DNA of 64,000 nucleotides from Paenibacillus sp. MSJ-34 (GTDB lineage Bacteria > Bacillota > Bacilli > Paenibacillales > Paenibacillaceae). The notes below the pieces were generated by a model. It saw only the letters and a program-made list of their open reading frames with translations. It had not been told where the DNA came from and made no database searches. Where the stretch lies: positions 1 to 64,000 of the forward strand of contig NZ_JAHLPR010000036.1 of the NCBI RefSeq assembly GCF_018918005.1, in the 5' to 3' direction. A program made the position numbers and the translations under genes. Below are positions 34,621 to 43,039 of the stretch, piece after piece (within the stretch, counting starts at the first letter, position 1; each line of letters begins with the position of its first letter).

Positions 34621-35210
34621 CCGATTCCCAGCTAATTCGTGAAATTAAAGACGGGAACGTGCAGTTGTACTCGGAGTTAATGCGACGTTATCAAAGGAAA
34701 ATTCTGGCATTTATATATCATATGTTAAAGAGCGCGCAATTGGAGTTGCTAGCGGAAGATTTATGTTCGGAGACGTTTTACAAAGCGTTTCGCAGCTTGA
34801 ATTCGTTTCGCGAGGTGGACGCTTCTTTCTCCACTTGGTTGTACACGATTGCTAGAAATACGGTGCTTAGCGAGCTTCGCAAGCAAAGGGCCGGCAACGT
34901 GTCGCTCGACGAAAGCGGGATCGTTCCCGTTGCTCCGCCCGAAATTGCACCGGAGCAAGCGATATTGCGCAGTGAGAAAGTAAGCATGGTCCGGGAAGCG
35001 ATCAATAATTTGCCCGAAAAGCAAAGGTCCGCGCTCATATTGCGCGAATACGACCAGTTGGATTATCAGGAAATCGCCAATATTCTCGGGCAAACGGTCA
35101 GTTCTGTCAAATCTTTATTATTCCGAGCGCGAGCTAGCGTCAAGACGCAGCTGGAGCCATATTATGTCGAGACCGTTTATGAGGAATACGAAGGGATGAA
35201 ATCGAGATGA
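34617..35210 (+). CDS. ECF-family RNA polymerase sigma factor
   Basis: A 197-residue sigma-70 factor of the ECF class. Region 2 spans about residues 12-80 (RRYQRKILAFIYHML, then FSTWLYTIARN), and region 4 spans about 125-175 with NLPEKQRSALILREYDQLDY and the helix-turn-helix IANILGQTVSSVKSLLFRAR. ATG 34617 follows AAGGAGGATC. Its stop overlaps the next gene, a zinc-finger anti-sigma factor, the usual partner. The stimulus is unknown. B. subtilis has no such pair at this site. Confidence 0.92.
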   Translation: MTDSQLIREIKDGNVQLYSELMRRYQRKILAFIYHMLKSAQLELLAEDLCSETFYKAFRSLNSFREVDASFSTWLYTIARNTVLSELRKQRAGNVSLDESGIVPVAPPEIAPEQAILRSEKVSMVREAINNLPEKQRSALILREYDQLDYQEIANILGQTVSSVKSLLFRARASVKTQLEPYYVETVYEEYEGMKSR

Positions 35211-35788
35211 ATTGCCTTGAGGTACAAGAATTGCTAGGCAGTTATTGGGATCTGCCGCAAGGGGATGCGAACCGCATCAAGGTGGAACGCCATATCGAAT
35301 ATTGCGCAAGCTGTGCCCAACAATTTAAAATATGGGAAGAGAGCCAGGAACTGATTCTTTCGTTCTCGGAGGATACCGTTCCGATTGCATCGGGCGACGT
35401 CAGCGACAATGTGATGAATCGGATTTATGCCGAATCGTCATGGTTCGCTCCCGTAAGCCACCGCACTTACGCTTTCACGGCAAAGCTCAGACGGAACATC
35501 GCCGCGCTGGTAGCATGCTTTATGGCCGTATTTCTGTGCAGTTTTATGTATCTTGCCGTGACGGGCGGTCTCGGACCGAAACATAACGAATTGATTCCGA
35601 CCGCAGTCGCTTCGGAGATGAACTTTACGACCGATTTTAATCTCGGAGAAATACCCGTTGCCAGCATTGGCGATCCGCCGATTTTGAAAGTCGTGCCTAC
35701 ATATCCGCAATACTGGATCGCGCTTTCTCTATTGGGCGTAGCCTTTACGCTGCTGATGCTGAACTGGCTCGCAAGAGTACGACATTGA
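35207..35788 (+). CDS. Anti-sigma factor with N-terminal zinc-binding domain
   Basis: Cognate regulator of the preceding sigma factor, with which it overlaps by four bases. The HxxxCxxC signature HIEYCASC (about residues 30-37) is the ZAS zinc site that holds the sigma factor in the cytoplasm. Two hydrophobic segments follow (about 100-120 and 168-186), with about 45 residues between them outside the membrane, where a signal or protease could act. Length 193. Confidence 0.88.
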   Translation: MNCLEVQELLGSYWDLPQGDANRIKVERHIEYCASCAQQFKIWEESQELILSFSEDTVPIASGDVSDNVMNRIYAESSWFAPVSHRTYAFTAKLRRNIAALVACFMAVFLCSFMYLAVTGGLGPKHNELIPTAVASEMNFTTDFNLGEIPVASIGDPPILKVVPTYPQYWIALSLLGVAFTLLMLNWLARVRH

Positions 35789-35804
35789 AAGGAACTAGAC
35801 ACGC

Positions 35805-36389
35805 GTGCAAATCGGACTAATTCGCCACGGATTGACAGATTGGAATGCGCTTGGCAAAATTCAAGGACAAACGGATATTCCGCTGAATGCGGACGGAAGG
35901 AAGCAAGCCGAAGCAATGGCTTCGCGTCTTATCGACGATGCCGGACCATGGGATTATATCGTTTCAAGCAACTTATCCCGCGCGCTAGAAACGGCGCGAA
36001 TCATTGCCGAACGTTTGGATATGCCGATATTGCCTCCGGACCCTCGGCTCATTGAACGGTCGTACGGTTCGGTCGAAGGTACGACGCAAGAAGAGAGAGT
36101 TCGCAGATGGGGCGCCGACTGGAAGCGGCTCGATCTCGGTCAAGAGACCGACGCATCGATGCAGGCGAGAGGGCTCGACTTTATCGAAGATTTGTACGGC
36201 CGGTATCCGCAATCCAATATTTTGGTCGTGACGCACGGCAGTTTCTTGGCTCAACTGTATACCGCCCTATTTCAAGACCGGTTCCAGGAGCATATCGGCA
36301 ATCTTTCCTTTACGATACTGGAAAGAAAGGACGCCGAATGGATTCCGCTTCTCTACAATTGCACTCGTCATTTACAAACGATAGAATAG
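35805..36389 (+). CDS. Histidine phosphatase family protein
   Basis: A 194-residue phosphoglycerate-mutase-like phosphatase. The catalytic LIRHGLTDWN (histidine 7) opens the protein; a second histidine is in VVTHGSFLAQL. The substrate is not evident: the family includes broad phosphatases such as PhoE and cobalamin-pathway CobC. GTG 35805 has AAAGGAA about ten bases upstream. It follows the anti-sigma gene by 16 bases and is closed by a strong terminator, so it may belong to that operon. Confidence 0.88.
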   Translation: MQIGLIRHGLTDWNALGKIQGQTDIPLNADGRKQAEAMASRLIDDAGPWDYIVSSNLSRALETARIIAERLDMPILPPDPRLIERSYGSVEGTTQEERVRRWGADWKRLDLGQETDASMQARGLDFIEDLYGRYPQSNILVVTHGSFLAQLYTALFQDRFQEHIGNLSFTILERKDAEWIPLLYNCTRHLQTIE

Positions 36390-36414
36390 CCCGAATATTT
36401 GGGCTATTTTTTTT
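36386..36414 (+). terminator. Intrinsic terminator after the histidine phosphatase
   Basis: ATAGCCC (36386-36392) pairs with GGGCTAT (36401-36407), followed by eight T. The stop codon lies within the 5' arm. Confidence 0.92.
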
Positions 36415-36475
36415 GTTTCGAAGAATAAAAGCCGGCAAAAATCCAATAATGGTTTGTAAAAGGGGCGTAGAAGTT

Positions 36476-37597
36476 ATGAATTTCGCAGATATGCTCAGTT
36501 TTGCCGACATCCAGCAATTGACGCGCATCGCACACTATTACAATTGCGAATGCAACGCAAATTCCAAAAACGATTTGATTCAATCGATCTTGTCCACCGT
36601 CAGCCGCAGAGATATTTTCGAACAACATATTAACCGGCTTAGTTTGGAAGACTTGCGGTTTTTGAATTCGATTTTGTTCGATCAGCGCAATTCGTTCAGC
36701 CTCGAGGAGCTTGTCGCCCGGGTCGGACAAACGAGGTTTGAGAAATCGGAAGAGGCGGCCTCCAGCCCGCGGGATACGATTATGAAATTTAAACATCTCG
36801 GCTGGTTGTTTAACGGCTACTCCCATCATTCCCGCTATTTGTTTCAGGTGCCGCTGGATTTAAGGGAACGGTTCCGCGAGGCGTTGTCGAACAGATTCCG
36901 CAGCGAGCTGACCTTTACCGGAGAGCCGTCGGTATACAGGGACGAACAGATGTTGATATTGGACGATTTTCATCAATTTCTACGATATGTGTATGAGCAA
37001 GACATTCCGTTGAATATGGAAGGAGCGATGTACAGAAAAAATCAGCAGCAATTATTCGAAAGGTTTGCCGTCAACGAAGATTTGGTCGCAAAGGGAGGGT
37101 GGAGATTCGGTTACGGTCGCCGTTTCAAAGAATATCCGAACCGCTTCTCGCTTCTCTACGACTTCGCTTATTATCAAGGGTTTATTGAAGAACGCGACAA
37201 TCGGCTTGCGCTGACCCAATTGGGACAACAGTGCATAACGGAAGGAACGAAACCGCAGTTGACACAGTTATATCGCTTCTGGTTGCGGTTGTACAAAGGA
37301 GCGATCCCGAATTTGTCGTCACTCGTTCATTGGGTGGACATATGCGCCCGGAATTGGGTATCTGTGTCTTCTCTGCGCACAATTATTTGTCCGTTCATTA
37401 AACCTTATTACTATGACGACGCGGAGTCGATTTTGGAAGAACGCATTTTGAAAATGATGCTTCATCTAGGTTTGCTCCGTTTCGGAGAAGACGAGCAGGA
37501 AGGCAGGGCGGTCGTCGTAACGAAGCTGGGATCCGCGTTGATTCAAGGCATCTACGTCTCGCATGAAGATAAAATCGAGCTCCCGGTTGACAAGTAA
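36476..37597 (+). CDS. Uncharacterised protein, probably winged-helix repeats
   Basis: A 373-residue soluble protein with no signal peptide or membrane helix. The N-terminal third has a SAP- or winged-helix-like segment (LTRIAHYYNCECNANSKNDL), the middle is rich in aromatic residues, and the C-terminal part again resembles winged helices. I do not recognise a family with confidence. AAAAGGGGCG is nine bases before ATG 36476; the open frame extends upstream to 36107 but that part overlaps the preceding gene. It stands alone before the gamma-carbonic-anhydrase gene. Confidence 0.75.
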   Translation: MNFADMLSFADIQQLTRIAHYYNCECNANSKNDLIQSILSTVSRRDIFEQHINRLSLEDLRFLNSILFDQRNSFSLEELVARVGQTRFEKSEEAASSPRDTIMKFKHLGWLFNGYSHHSRYLFQVPLDLRERFREALSNRFRSELTFTGEPSVYRDEQMLILDDFHQFLRYVYEQDIPLNMEGAMYRKNQQQLFERFAVNEDLVAKGGWRFGYGRRFKEYPNRFSLLYDFAYYQGFIEERDNRLALTQLGQQCITEGTKPQLTQLYRFWLRLYKGAIPNLSSLVHWVDICARNWVSVSSLRTIICPFIKPYYYDDAESILEERILKMMLHLGLLRFGEDEQEGRAVVVTKLGSALIQGIYVSHEDKIELPVDK

Positions 37598-37679
37598 AGC
37601 GATGACTGGTAAAATCACTCCAATTTTAGAGGTTGTTCACACTTTTTGAACACGCATTTTAGACAGGAGTGGTTGCCCA

Positions 37680-38186
37680 ATGTACATACCTTATTCGGGA
37701 ATAATGCCGAACGTGGCGCCATCGGCTTATATAGCGAGCGGCGTCAAGATTGTCGGCGATGTATCGATCGGCAACGAATCGTCCGTTTGGTTCAATGCGG
37801 TATTGCGCGGAGACCTGGCTCCGATCCGGATCGGAGAGCGCACCAATATTCAAGACGGATGCGTCGGCCATGTCAATACCGATCAGCCCCTCATCGTCGC
37901 GGACGACGTGTCTGTAGGCCACGGCTCCATCATACACGGCTGTACGATAGGCACAGGTACATTAATCGGAATGGGGGCTATTGTACTAAACGGAGCCGAA
38001 ATCGGTGAATATGCTTTAGTAGGGGCAGGTTCGATCGTTACCGAGAACAAAAAAATTCCGGCCTATACTCTTTCTCTAGGTTCACCCGCCAAGGTCGTCC
38101 GAGAGTTAACCGAAGAAGACTTATTGCGTATGCGTCGAACAGCGGAAAGTTATGTGGTGAAAGGAAAGGAATATAGGATCTCTTAA
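37680..38186 (+). CDS. Gamma-carbonic-anhydrase-like hexapeptide-repeat protein
   Basis: A 168-residue left-handed beta-helix built from [LIV]-x4 hexapeptide turns, such as SGVKIVGDVSIGNESSVWF. Histidines in QDGCVGHVN, SVGHGSI and IHGCTIG sit where the metal ligands of gamma-class carbonic anhydrases (YrdA/YtoA/CaiE group) are. Whether it hydrates carbon dioxide is unknown, since most bacterial members of this group are untested. ATG 37680 follows an AGGAG site. Not at this place in B. subtilis. Confidence 0.88.
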   Translation: MYIPYSGIMPNVAPSAYIASGVKIVGDVSIGNESSVWFNAVLRGDLAPIRIGERTNIQDGCVGHVNTDQPLIVADDVSVGHGSIIHGCTIGTGTLIGMGAIVLNGAEIGEYALVGAGSIVTENKKIPAYTLSLGSPAKVVRELTEEDLLRMRRTAESYVVKGKEYRIS

Positions 38187-38209
38187 ACGTTGGTTTGGAG
38201 GTGCATCCT

Positions 38210-38389
38210 ATGGATAAAATGAAAGTTACTTATGAAGCGATGTTGAGTTTGGCGGCGGAAATGGCATTGGACGAGGCGCTCCGCAAATATCGAGCAGAAC
38301 GAATATACGAGGAAATCGACAAGGCGCTGGCTTCGGGGGACGAAGCGACGTTCCGCTTGCTAACCGATCAACTGAAAACTTTAAATTAA
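38210..38389 (+). CDS. IDEAL-domain small protein
   Basis: A 59-residue protein consisting almost only of an IDEAL domain: the helical stretch ends with YEEIDKALASGDEATFRLLT, where the family motif is IDxAL. In B. subtilis this domain forms the C-terminus of YpiB, encoded at the same position next to ypiF; here only the domain is kept, without the UPF0302 part. TTGGAGGTG is six bases before ATG 38210. Function of the domain is unknown. Confidence 0.82.
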   Translation: MDKMKVTYEAMLSLAAEMALDEALRKYRAERIYEEIDKALASGDEATFRLLTDQLKTLN

Positions 38390-38415
38390 AGAAACGCGCG
38401 CGCGTTTCTTTTTTT
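38388..38415 (+). terminator. Intrinsic terminator after the IDEAL-domain gene
   Basis: AAAGAAACGCG (38388-38398) is complementary to CGCGTTTCTTT (38401-38411); in RNA the loop is the central CG-rich stretch. A T-run follows. Confidence 0.85.
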
Positions 38416-38482
38416 GTTCGGCCAAGACGATTTCAATTTTATACGCTTCCGTATATAATGAAAACCTGAAGGGGTGGAAAAA

Positions 38483-38893
38483 ATGAAATTTAGTGATATT
38501 TCAGCGGAAGAATGGAAAGAACTACAACCATACCTCGATACTTGCCTTCTGCCGGTCACCGGGTTAACCGGACGGGAACAACCTTGGGAAACGACCGAAG
38601 CTTTGGAAGATTTGCGGGATTGGATGGATATGGTCGAAATTCCGTTCCGCGGGAGAGTCGTTACATATCCGGCCATGCATTATGCCGGGGGAGAAGACGG
38701 GGTCAACGAAGTTTGCCGTCAATTGAAGAATGCGGGGTTTCGATACGTCATCTTGATTTCGTCGCGTCTCGAATTGAACGGCGAATCGTTTCCCGAAGCC
38801 GATCTGGCGATATCGCCGACGTCCGAGAGCGAGCCGGGCGGGAAACCGAGAGCGGCGGACATTTCCAGGATGGTGCAGGAGCTTTGGCGATAA
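38483..38893 (+). CDS. ypiF: YpiF-like protein (DUF2487)
   Basis: A 136-residue soluble, acidic protein. Its sequence pattern (YLDTCLLPVTGLTG and the VVTYPAMHY segment) and position directly upstream of qcrABC match YpiF of B. subtilis, whose function is not known. AAGGGGTGG lies about five bases before ATG 38483. Its stop codon is immediately followed by TTGTGA repeats that may control qcr. Confidence 0.8.
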   Translation: MKFSDISAEEWKELQPYLDTCLLPVTGLTGREQPWETTEALEDLRDWMDMVEIPFRGRVVTYPAMHYAGGEDGVNEVCRQLKNAGFRYVILISSRLELNGESFPEADLAISPTSESEPGGKPRAADISRMVQELWR

Positions 38894-38911
38894 TTGTGAT
38901 TGAATTGTGAC
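38894..38911. promoter_or_regulatory. TTGTGA direct repeats upstream of the qcr promoter
   Basis: TTGTGAT (38894-38900) and TTGTGAC (38905-38911), spaced exactly 11 bases apart, about 60 bases upstream of the qcr -35. The repeats resemble half-sites of ResD (TTTGTGAAT) or Rex; ResD controls qcrABC in B. subtilis. Assignment is speculative. Confidence 0.35.
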
Positions 38912-38971
38912 AAATTCTCAACATTTGAATCATCTGCGCTTCATCTGCTTTATAAATAAGCTTGGAAATTC

Positions 38972-39000
38972 TTGACGCTATAGGGCGCCTAAGATATTAT
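38972..39000 (+). promoter_or_regulatory. SigA promoter for qcrABC
   Basis: TTGACG (38972-38977), 17-base spacer, TATTAT (38995-39000), 79 bases before qcrA. Confidence 0.75.
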
Positions 39001-39078
39001 AATTATGTCCAAGTTAATAAGTGATTTTGGTCATTGAAATGACGCAAGATATGGTTGACAAGGGGGGTAGAGCACAGA

Positions 39079-39624
39079 ATGAGTAACCATAACGAACATG
39101 AAGAGACGACGAACCACGGCGGTCTGACGCGCAAAGAAATTTCCCGGCGCCAATTTTTGACGTATACGTTAGGCGGCGCTACCGCGTTCATGGCGGGCGG
39201 GGCGGTTATTCCGATGATTCGATTCGCGGTGGATCCGCTGTTGCAGAAGAAAGATACAGGCGCATTCGTGAAAGTTGCCGAAGAGAGCAAAATTACGGAA
39301 GAGCCGACTGAATTTACTTTCCAGAAACATCAGGTTGACGGCTGGTATGAGAGCGATCCGACTTTTTCCGCATACATTGCGAGAGATTCCAAGGGAGAGA
39401 TTTTTGCGTTGTCTCCGATTTGTCAGCATCTAGGCTGTACGGTCGGCTGGAACAGCGACAAAAAATTCCCGAACGAGTACCACTGCCCATGCCATGGAGC
39501 CCACTACACGAAAGACGGCAAGCAGCTTGCCGTAGCGCGCGGTCCGTTGAAACAGTACGACATTAGGATTGAAAACGGATGGGTTTACTTGGGGGATATT
39601 ATCGAGAATACGAGAGTGAAATAG
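39079..39624 (+). CDS. qcrA: Menaquinol:cytochrome c reductase Rieske subunit
   Basis: Iron-sulfur subunit of the bc-type complex. A twin-arginine-like, membrane-anchoring N-terminus (SRRQFLTYTLGG, about residues 26-37) leads to a Rieske domain whose cluster ligands are in CQHLGC and CPCHGAHY. ATG 39079 follows AAGGGGGGTAG, giving 181 residues. It begins the qcrABC operon, which takes electrons from the menaquinone made by genes at 16-21 kb. Confidence 0.97.
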   Translation: MSNHNEHEETTNHGGLTRKEISRRQFLTYTLGGATAFMAGGAVIPMIRFAVDPLLQKKDTGAFVKVAEESKITEEPTEFTFQKHQVDGWYESDPTFSAYIARDSKGEIFALSPICQHLGCTVGWNSDKKFPNEYHCPCHGAHYTKDGKQLAVARGPLKQYDIRIENGWVYLGDIIENTRVK

Positions 39625-39639
39625 GAGGCGTAGAGTCGG

Positions 39640-40311
39640 ATGTTTAAGAAAGTCTACAATTGGATGGACGAACGTCTTGATATCACGCCGATGTGGAGAG
39701 ACGTTGCGGATCATGAAGTTCCGGAACACGTCAATCCGGCGCATCATTTTTCCGCCTTCGTGTATTGCTTTGGCGGGCTGACGTTTTTCATCACTGTAAT
39801 TCAAATTTTATCCGGGATGTTCCTTACGATGTATTACGTTCCGGATATTATTAACGCTTATGCGAGCGTCGAATATTTGCAAACCAAAGTCGCGTTCGGC
39901 CAGATCGTGCGCGGGATGCATCACTGGGGTGCGAGTTTGGTTATCGTAATGATGTTTTTGCATACGATGCGCGTATTTTTTACCGGTTCCTACAAGGCGC
40001 CGCGCGAGATGAACTGGGTTGTCGGCATGCTTATTTTCTTCGTCATGCTCGGTCTCGGTTTGACCGGTTATTTATTGCCTTGGGACAACAAAGCGTATTT
40101 TGCGACGAAAGTAACGATGGAAATTGCGGATTCCGTTCCATTGATCGGACCGTACTTGAAAGAATTGGCGCAAGGCGGAACCATCGTCGGAGCTCAAACG
40201 TTATCGCGCTTTTTCGCAATTCACGTCTTTTTCTTGCCGGCCTGTCTTCTTGCCCTTTTAGGAGGACATTTCTTCATGATCCGCAGACAAGGAATTTCGG
40301 GACCGCTATAA
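39640..40311 (+). CDS. qcrB: Menaquinol:cytochrome c reductase cytochrome b subunit
   Basis: A 223-residue, four-helix cytochrome b of the b6 type. Haem histidines are in the second helix (MHHWGAS and MFLHTMRVFF) and the fourth (AIHVFFLPACLLALLGGHFF). The N-terminal amphipathic stretch and the PREMNWVVG quinol-site segment are typical. It starts 15 bases after qcrA with GGAGG upstream. Confidence 0.97.
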   Translation: MFKKVYNWMDERLDITPMWRDVADHEVPEHVNPAHHFSAFVYCFGGLTFFITVIQILSGMFLTMYYVPDIINAYASVEYLQTKVAFGQIVRGMHHWGASLVIVMMFLHTMRVFFTGSYKAPREMNWVVGMLIFFVMLGLGLTGYLLPWDNKAYFATKVTMEIADSVPLIGPYLKELAQGGTIVGAQTLSRFFAIHVFFLPACLLALLGGHFFMIRRQGISGPL

Positions 40312-40327
40312 GAAGGGAGGAATATCG

Positions 40328-41206
40328 ATGGCACACGGTCATAAATCAAATGAAAAAGTTGTATTCGTGGGCGATTCTCGCGTCCGCGTTAGAACCAACA
40401 AGCCGGAACAACCGGACTACAGATCTTTTCCGGGGAAGTCGGAAGCGTTTATTCCTAACTTCTTATTGAAAGAATGGATGGTCGGCGTTGTCGTGCTGGT
40501 CGGCTTTCTCGTATTGACGATTTCCGAACCGGCCCCGCTTGGATTTCCGGCGGATCCGAACGCGGCTTTCATTCCGATTCCAGACTGGTATTTCTTGTTC
40601 TTGTATCAGTTTTTGAAATTCCCGTACGCATCGGGTGATTTCATCGTAATCGGTACCGTATTGGTTCCGGGCGTCGCATTCGGGGCGCTGGTGCTGGCTC
40701 CGTTCCTGGATACAGGCAAAGAACGGCGCTTCTACCGCCGACCGATCGCTTCCTCTTTGATGTTCTTGGGGCTCATTTCGCTTGTTTACTTGACAAGTTC
40801 GGCATGGGGCGAATATCAGGAAGAACTTTCGGCGACAGGCATTAAACCTGAACATATCACTCGCGAAGAACAAGCCCGCGAGAACTTCGAGAACGGACTT
40901 CCGACGAGCAGCGCGAAGAAGCCGGTGGAAGTTGCGATCGTCGAACCTGACGATCCGGCGATGGAATACTTAAAAACCGCTACTTGCCTAGCGTGCCACG
41001 GAAACGATTTGAAAGGCACGAACGGCGCGCCGGCGCTCCGCGGCGTAGGGGATAAGCATTCGAAAGAAGAGATCCTGAAGATTATTCATGAAGGATCGGA
41101 GAACGGCAAAATGCCTGCCATGTACGATATCGCCGTCGGCAACGGTTTAACGGACGATCAAATCGATCATCTGGCCGAATGGCTTGCGAAACAGAAAAAG
41201 GCATAG
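40328..41206 (+). CDS. qcrC: Menaquinol:cytochrome c reductase fused cytochrome b/c subunit
   Basis: A fusion typical of Bacilli: the N-terminal half is subunit-IV-like with three transmembrane helices (PIPDWYFLFLYQFLK marks the quinol-site PEWY loop), and the C-terminal half is a cytochrome c domain with CLACH near residue 220 and the axial methionine in NGKMPAMYD. Length 292. ATG 40328 follows GAAGGGAGG. A terminator lies after the stop. Confidence 0.97.
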   Translation: MAHGHKSNEKVVFVGDSRVRVRTNKPEQPDYRSFPGKSEAFIPNFLLKEWMVGVVVLVGFLVLTISEPAPLGFPADPNAAFIPIPDWYFLFLYQFLKFPYASGDFIVIGTVLVPGVAFGALVLAPFLDTGKERRFYRRPIASSLMFLGLISLVYLTSSAWGEYQEELSATGIKPEHITREEQARENFENGLPTSSAKKPVEVAIVEPDDPAMEYLKTATCLACHGNDLKGTNGAPALRGVGDKHSKEEILKIIHEGSENGKMPAMYDIAVGNGLTDDQIDHLAEWLAKQKKA

Positions 41207-41224
41207 TAATATGTTAGGGAACAG

Positions 41225-41258
41225 AACCTGGTCGTTTATTCGATCAGGTTTCCTTTAT
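41225..41258 (+). terminator. Terminator after qcrC
   Basis: AACCTGGTCG (41225-41234) and CGATCAGGTT (41241-41250) form a ten-pair stem with one G.T, loop TTTATT. The T-tail is interrupted (TTTCCTTTATT), so some read-through to ypjA is likely. Confidence 0.6.
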
Positions 41259-41273
41259 TAAGGGGGGAAAAGA

Positions 41274-41915
41274 TTGAACGTCGCTTTCTTTTGGAGCAAA
41301 CATTTTTTGACGAACCGCATTATTTTATGGTGTTTATTTTGGTTTAACTTGCTCGGCACGATTTACGGCTACATATGGTACGGTCCGCAATTGCGATATA
41401 CGTACGAGAATTCCCCCGTATGGCAGCTTGTGTTCGTTCCGGACAGCCCGACAGCCAGCTTGTTTTTTACGATCGCGGTGCTGTTCCTGCTGTACCCGCC
41501 CGTCAGGTCGAAGTTCATGATCGGATTGCGGAAGATCGTCGAAGGTCTCGCCGTTATCACTTCGGTGAAATACGGCATTTGGGCGGTGGCAATTATTTTT
41601 GCGGGAGCCGCGCAAGGGAATATGCTCGTATGGCAGGATTGGATGCTTGTTGCGTCGCATACGGCAATGGCGGTCGAAGCGTTGTTGTTCGTTCGCTTTT
41701 TCTCGTTTGGAACGGGCGCGCTCGTAATCGGTTTATTATGGACATTGCTTAACGATACGGTAGATTATACGTTTCATGTGTTTCCAACGCTGCCTGGAGT
41801 GTTGATGGACGATCTTGCGGCCGTGCGCAACTTTACGTTCGGTTTGACTATCTTCAGCTTCGTTTGCGGTTACGCGGCGCTGCGGGCGGCCAGAGCGATA
41901 CGCCAACGGAAATAA
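41274..41915 (+). CDS. ypjA: Membrane protein YpjA (DUF1405)
   Basis: A 213-residue protein with about six transmembrane helices and conserved polar residues inside helices (for example TIYGYIWYG and the WTLLNDTVDY segment), the DUF1405 pattern. Position after qcrC is as in B. subtilis. The function is not known; placement suggests a link to respiration or cytochrome assembly. TTG 41274 has AAGGGGGGAAAA upstream. Confidence 0.85.
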   Translation: MNVAFFWSKHFLTNRIILWCLFWFNLLGTIYGYIWYGPQLRYTYENSPVWQLVFVPDSPTASLFFTIAVLFLLYPPVRSKFMIGLRKIVEGLAVITSVKYGIWAVAIIFAGAAQGNMLVWQDWMLVASHTAMAVEALLFVRFFSFGTGALVIGLLWTLLNDTVDYTFHVFPTLPGVLMDDLAAVRNFTFGLTIFSFVCGYAALRAARAIRQRK

Positions 41916-42017
41916 GGCAAGGCTGCGGCATATTCCTGGGCGCTTCGCTGTTTCGCCGCGACGGATGTTCTAGCGCCGGACAACCTTTCATAGTATGTAC
42001 TGTGGGAGGGATGATCC

Positions 42018-42893
42018 ATGCTTCGCAAATTGCTGCTTATCCTTTGCATCGGAACGATATGGTTCGGCAATCCGATATACGGTTCGGCGAGCGACTCGCA
42101 TGATCGGTACGCGACATATGCGTCCGGCGACCGGCCAGTGGATCGAAACAAGCTGGAGGAATTCGATCGGTTGGCGGATTCCGTATACCGCTATACGTCC
42201 GATGGTAATATATTGGAAGTGCGCAAACGGATCGCGCAAATGGAAAAGCTGTTTGCGCAAATTCGTTTTGAGGGAGCCGCTTCCGTGGAAGGGGTCGGGG
42301 CTCTTTCGGAATGCATTGTCGATATGAAACGGATCGTCAATCAAGCGACGATTCAACCGGAACGATGGCTGGAAGCGGCCGCTACCGTCCGGCTGGCCGC
42401 CGATGCGTTAACGCATCCCGAGCAGCCGATGTGGCATCAGTATTATAAAGTCATGAACGACGATATCGAACGGATGGAGCAGGGGCTGGCCGCGGAAACG
42501 GGAGGAGCTGCCGCCATCCGGGCGGCGTTTGCCGCTTTTCAGCAGCATTACAATGTCATTCGCCCGGCGGCGGCGATTCAGCGGGCGTCTGAAGAAATCG
42601 AGAAGCTCGATTCGATGATGGCTTATTTGCGCCAGCGGATTACGAAAGATAAGGTAGAGCGGGAAGATTTGCGAAAGATACTGCCCGTTGGCAGGCAATG
42701 GGTGAACGAGCTGTTTTTCGGCAAAAAAGACGTTCCTACCTTTATGCCGATCGTCGGCACGAACGACCAATGGATATGGACGCTGTGGATTGGAACCGTC
42801 GTCGTCATCGTACTCGGTTACGTCGCCTGGCGCAAATACCGGTACGAGAAAAAGGCGGAAGCCGAGAGGCGCCGCCGCAAGCCTGAACGATAG
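42018..42893 (+). CDS. ypjB: Sporulation-associated membrane protein YpjB
   Basis: A 291-residue protein with a cleavable or anchoring N-terminal signal (about residues 1-23), a mainly alpha-helical extracytoplasmic domain and a C-terminal transmembrane helix (about 255-272) followed by a basic cytoplasmic tail. This topology and the place between ypjA and ypjC fit the YpjB sporulation family. GGGAGGGATG-type ribosome site precedes ATG 42018. No catalytic residues are known. Confidence 0.8.
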   Translation: MLRKLLLILCIGTIWFGNPIYGSASDSHDRYATYASGDRPVDRNKLEEFDRLADSVYRYTSDGNILEVRKRIAQMEKLFAQIRFEGAASVEGVGALSECIVDMKRIVNQATIQPERWLEAAATVRLAADALTHPEQPMWHQYYKVMNDDIERMEQGLAAETGGAAAIRAAFAAFQQHYNVIRPAAAIQRASEEIEKLDSMMAYLRQRITKDKVEREDLRKILPVGRQWVNELFFGKKDVPTFMPIVGTNDQWIWTLWIGTVVVIVLGYVAWRKYRYEKKAEAERRRRKPER

Positions 42894-42914
42894 CCCGAGG
42901 AATCGGGCTTTTTT
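42892..42914 (+). terminator. Intrinsic terminator after ypjB
   Basis: AGCCCGA (42892-42898), loop GGAA, TCGGGCT (42903-42909), then six T. Confidence 0.92.
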
Positions 42915-43000
42915 CATGAGTGGCATGCCGTGCGCTGCATTCTCATTTTCGCGGTATTGTTTTTTTTCCCCTTCTGTCGATATCCCCTTCGTTCAGTGGA

Positions 43001-43039
43001 TGGTGTGTGGTGTATGATGTATGGTTTGGTTTGGTTTGG
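43001..43039. repeat. GT-rich simple sequence with GGTTT repeats
   Basis: Alternating TGG/TGT followed by GGTTT three times plus GG (43023-43039). Looks like slippage-generated simple sequence. Confidence 0.6.
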
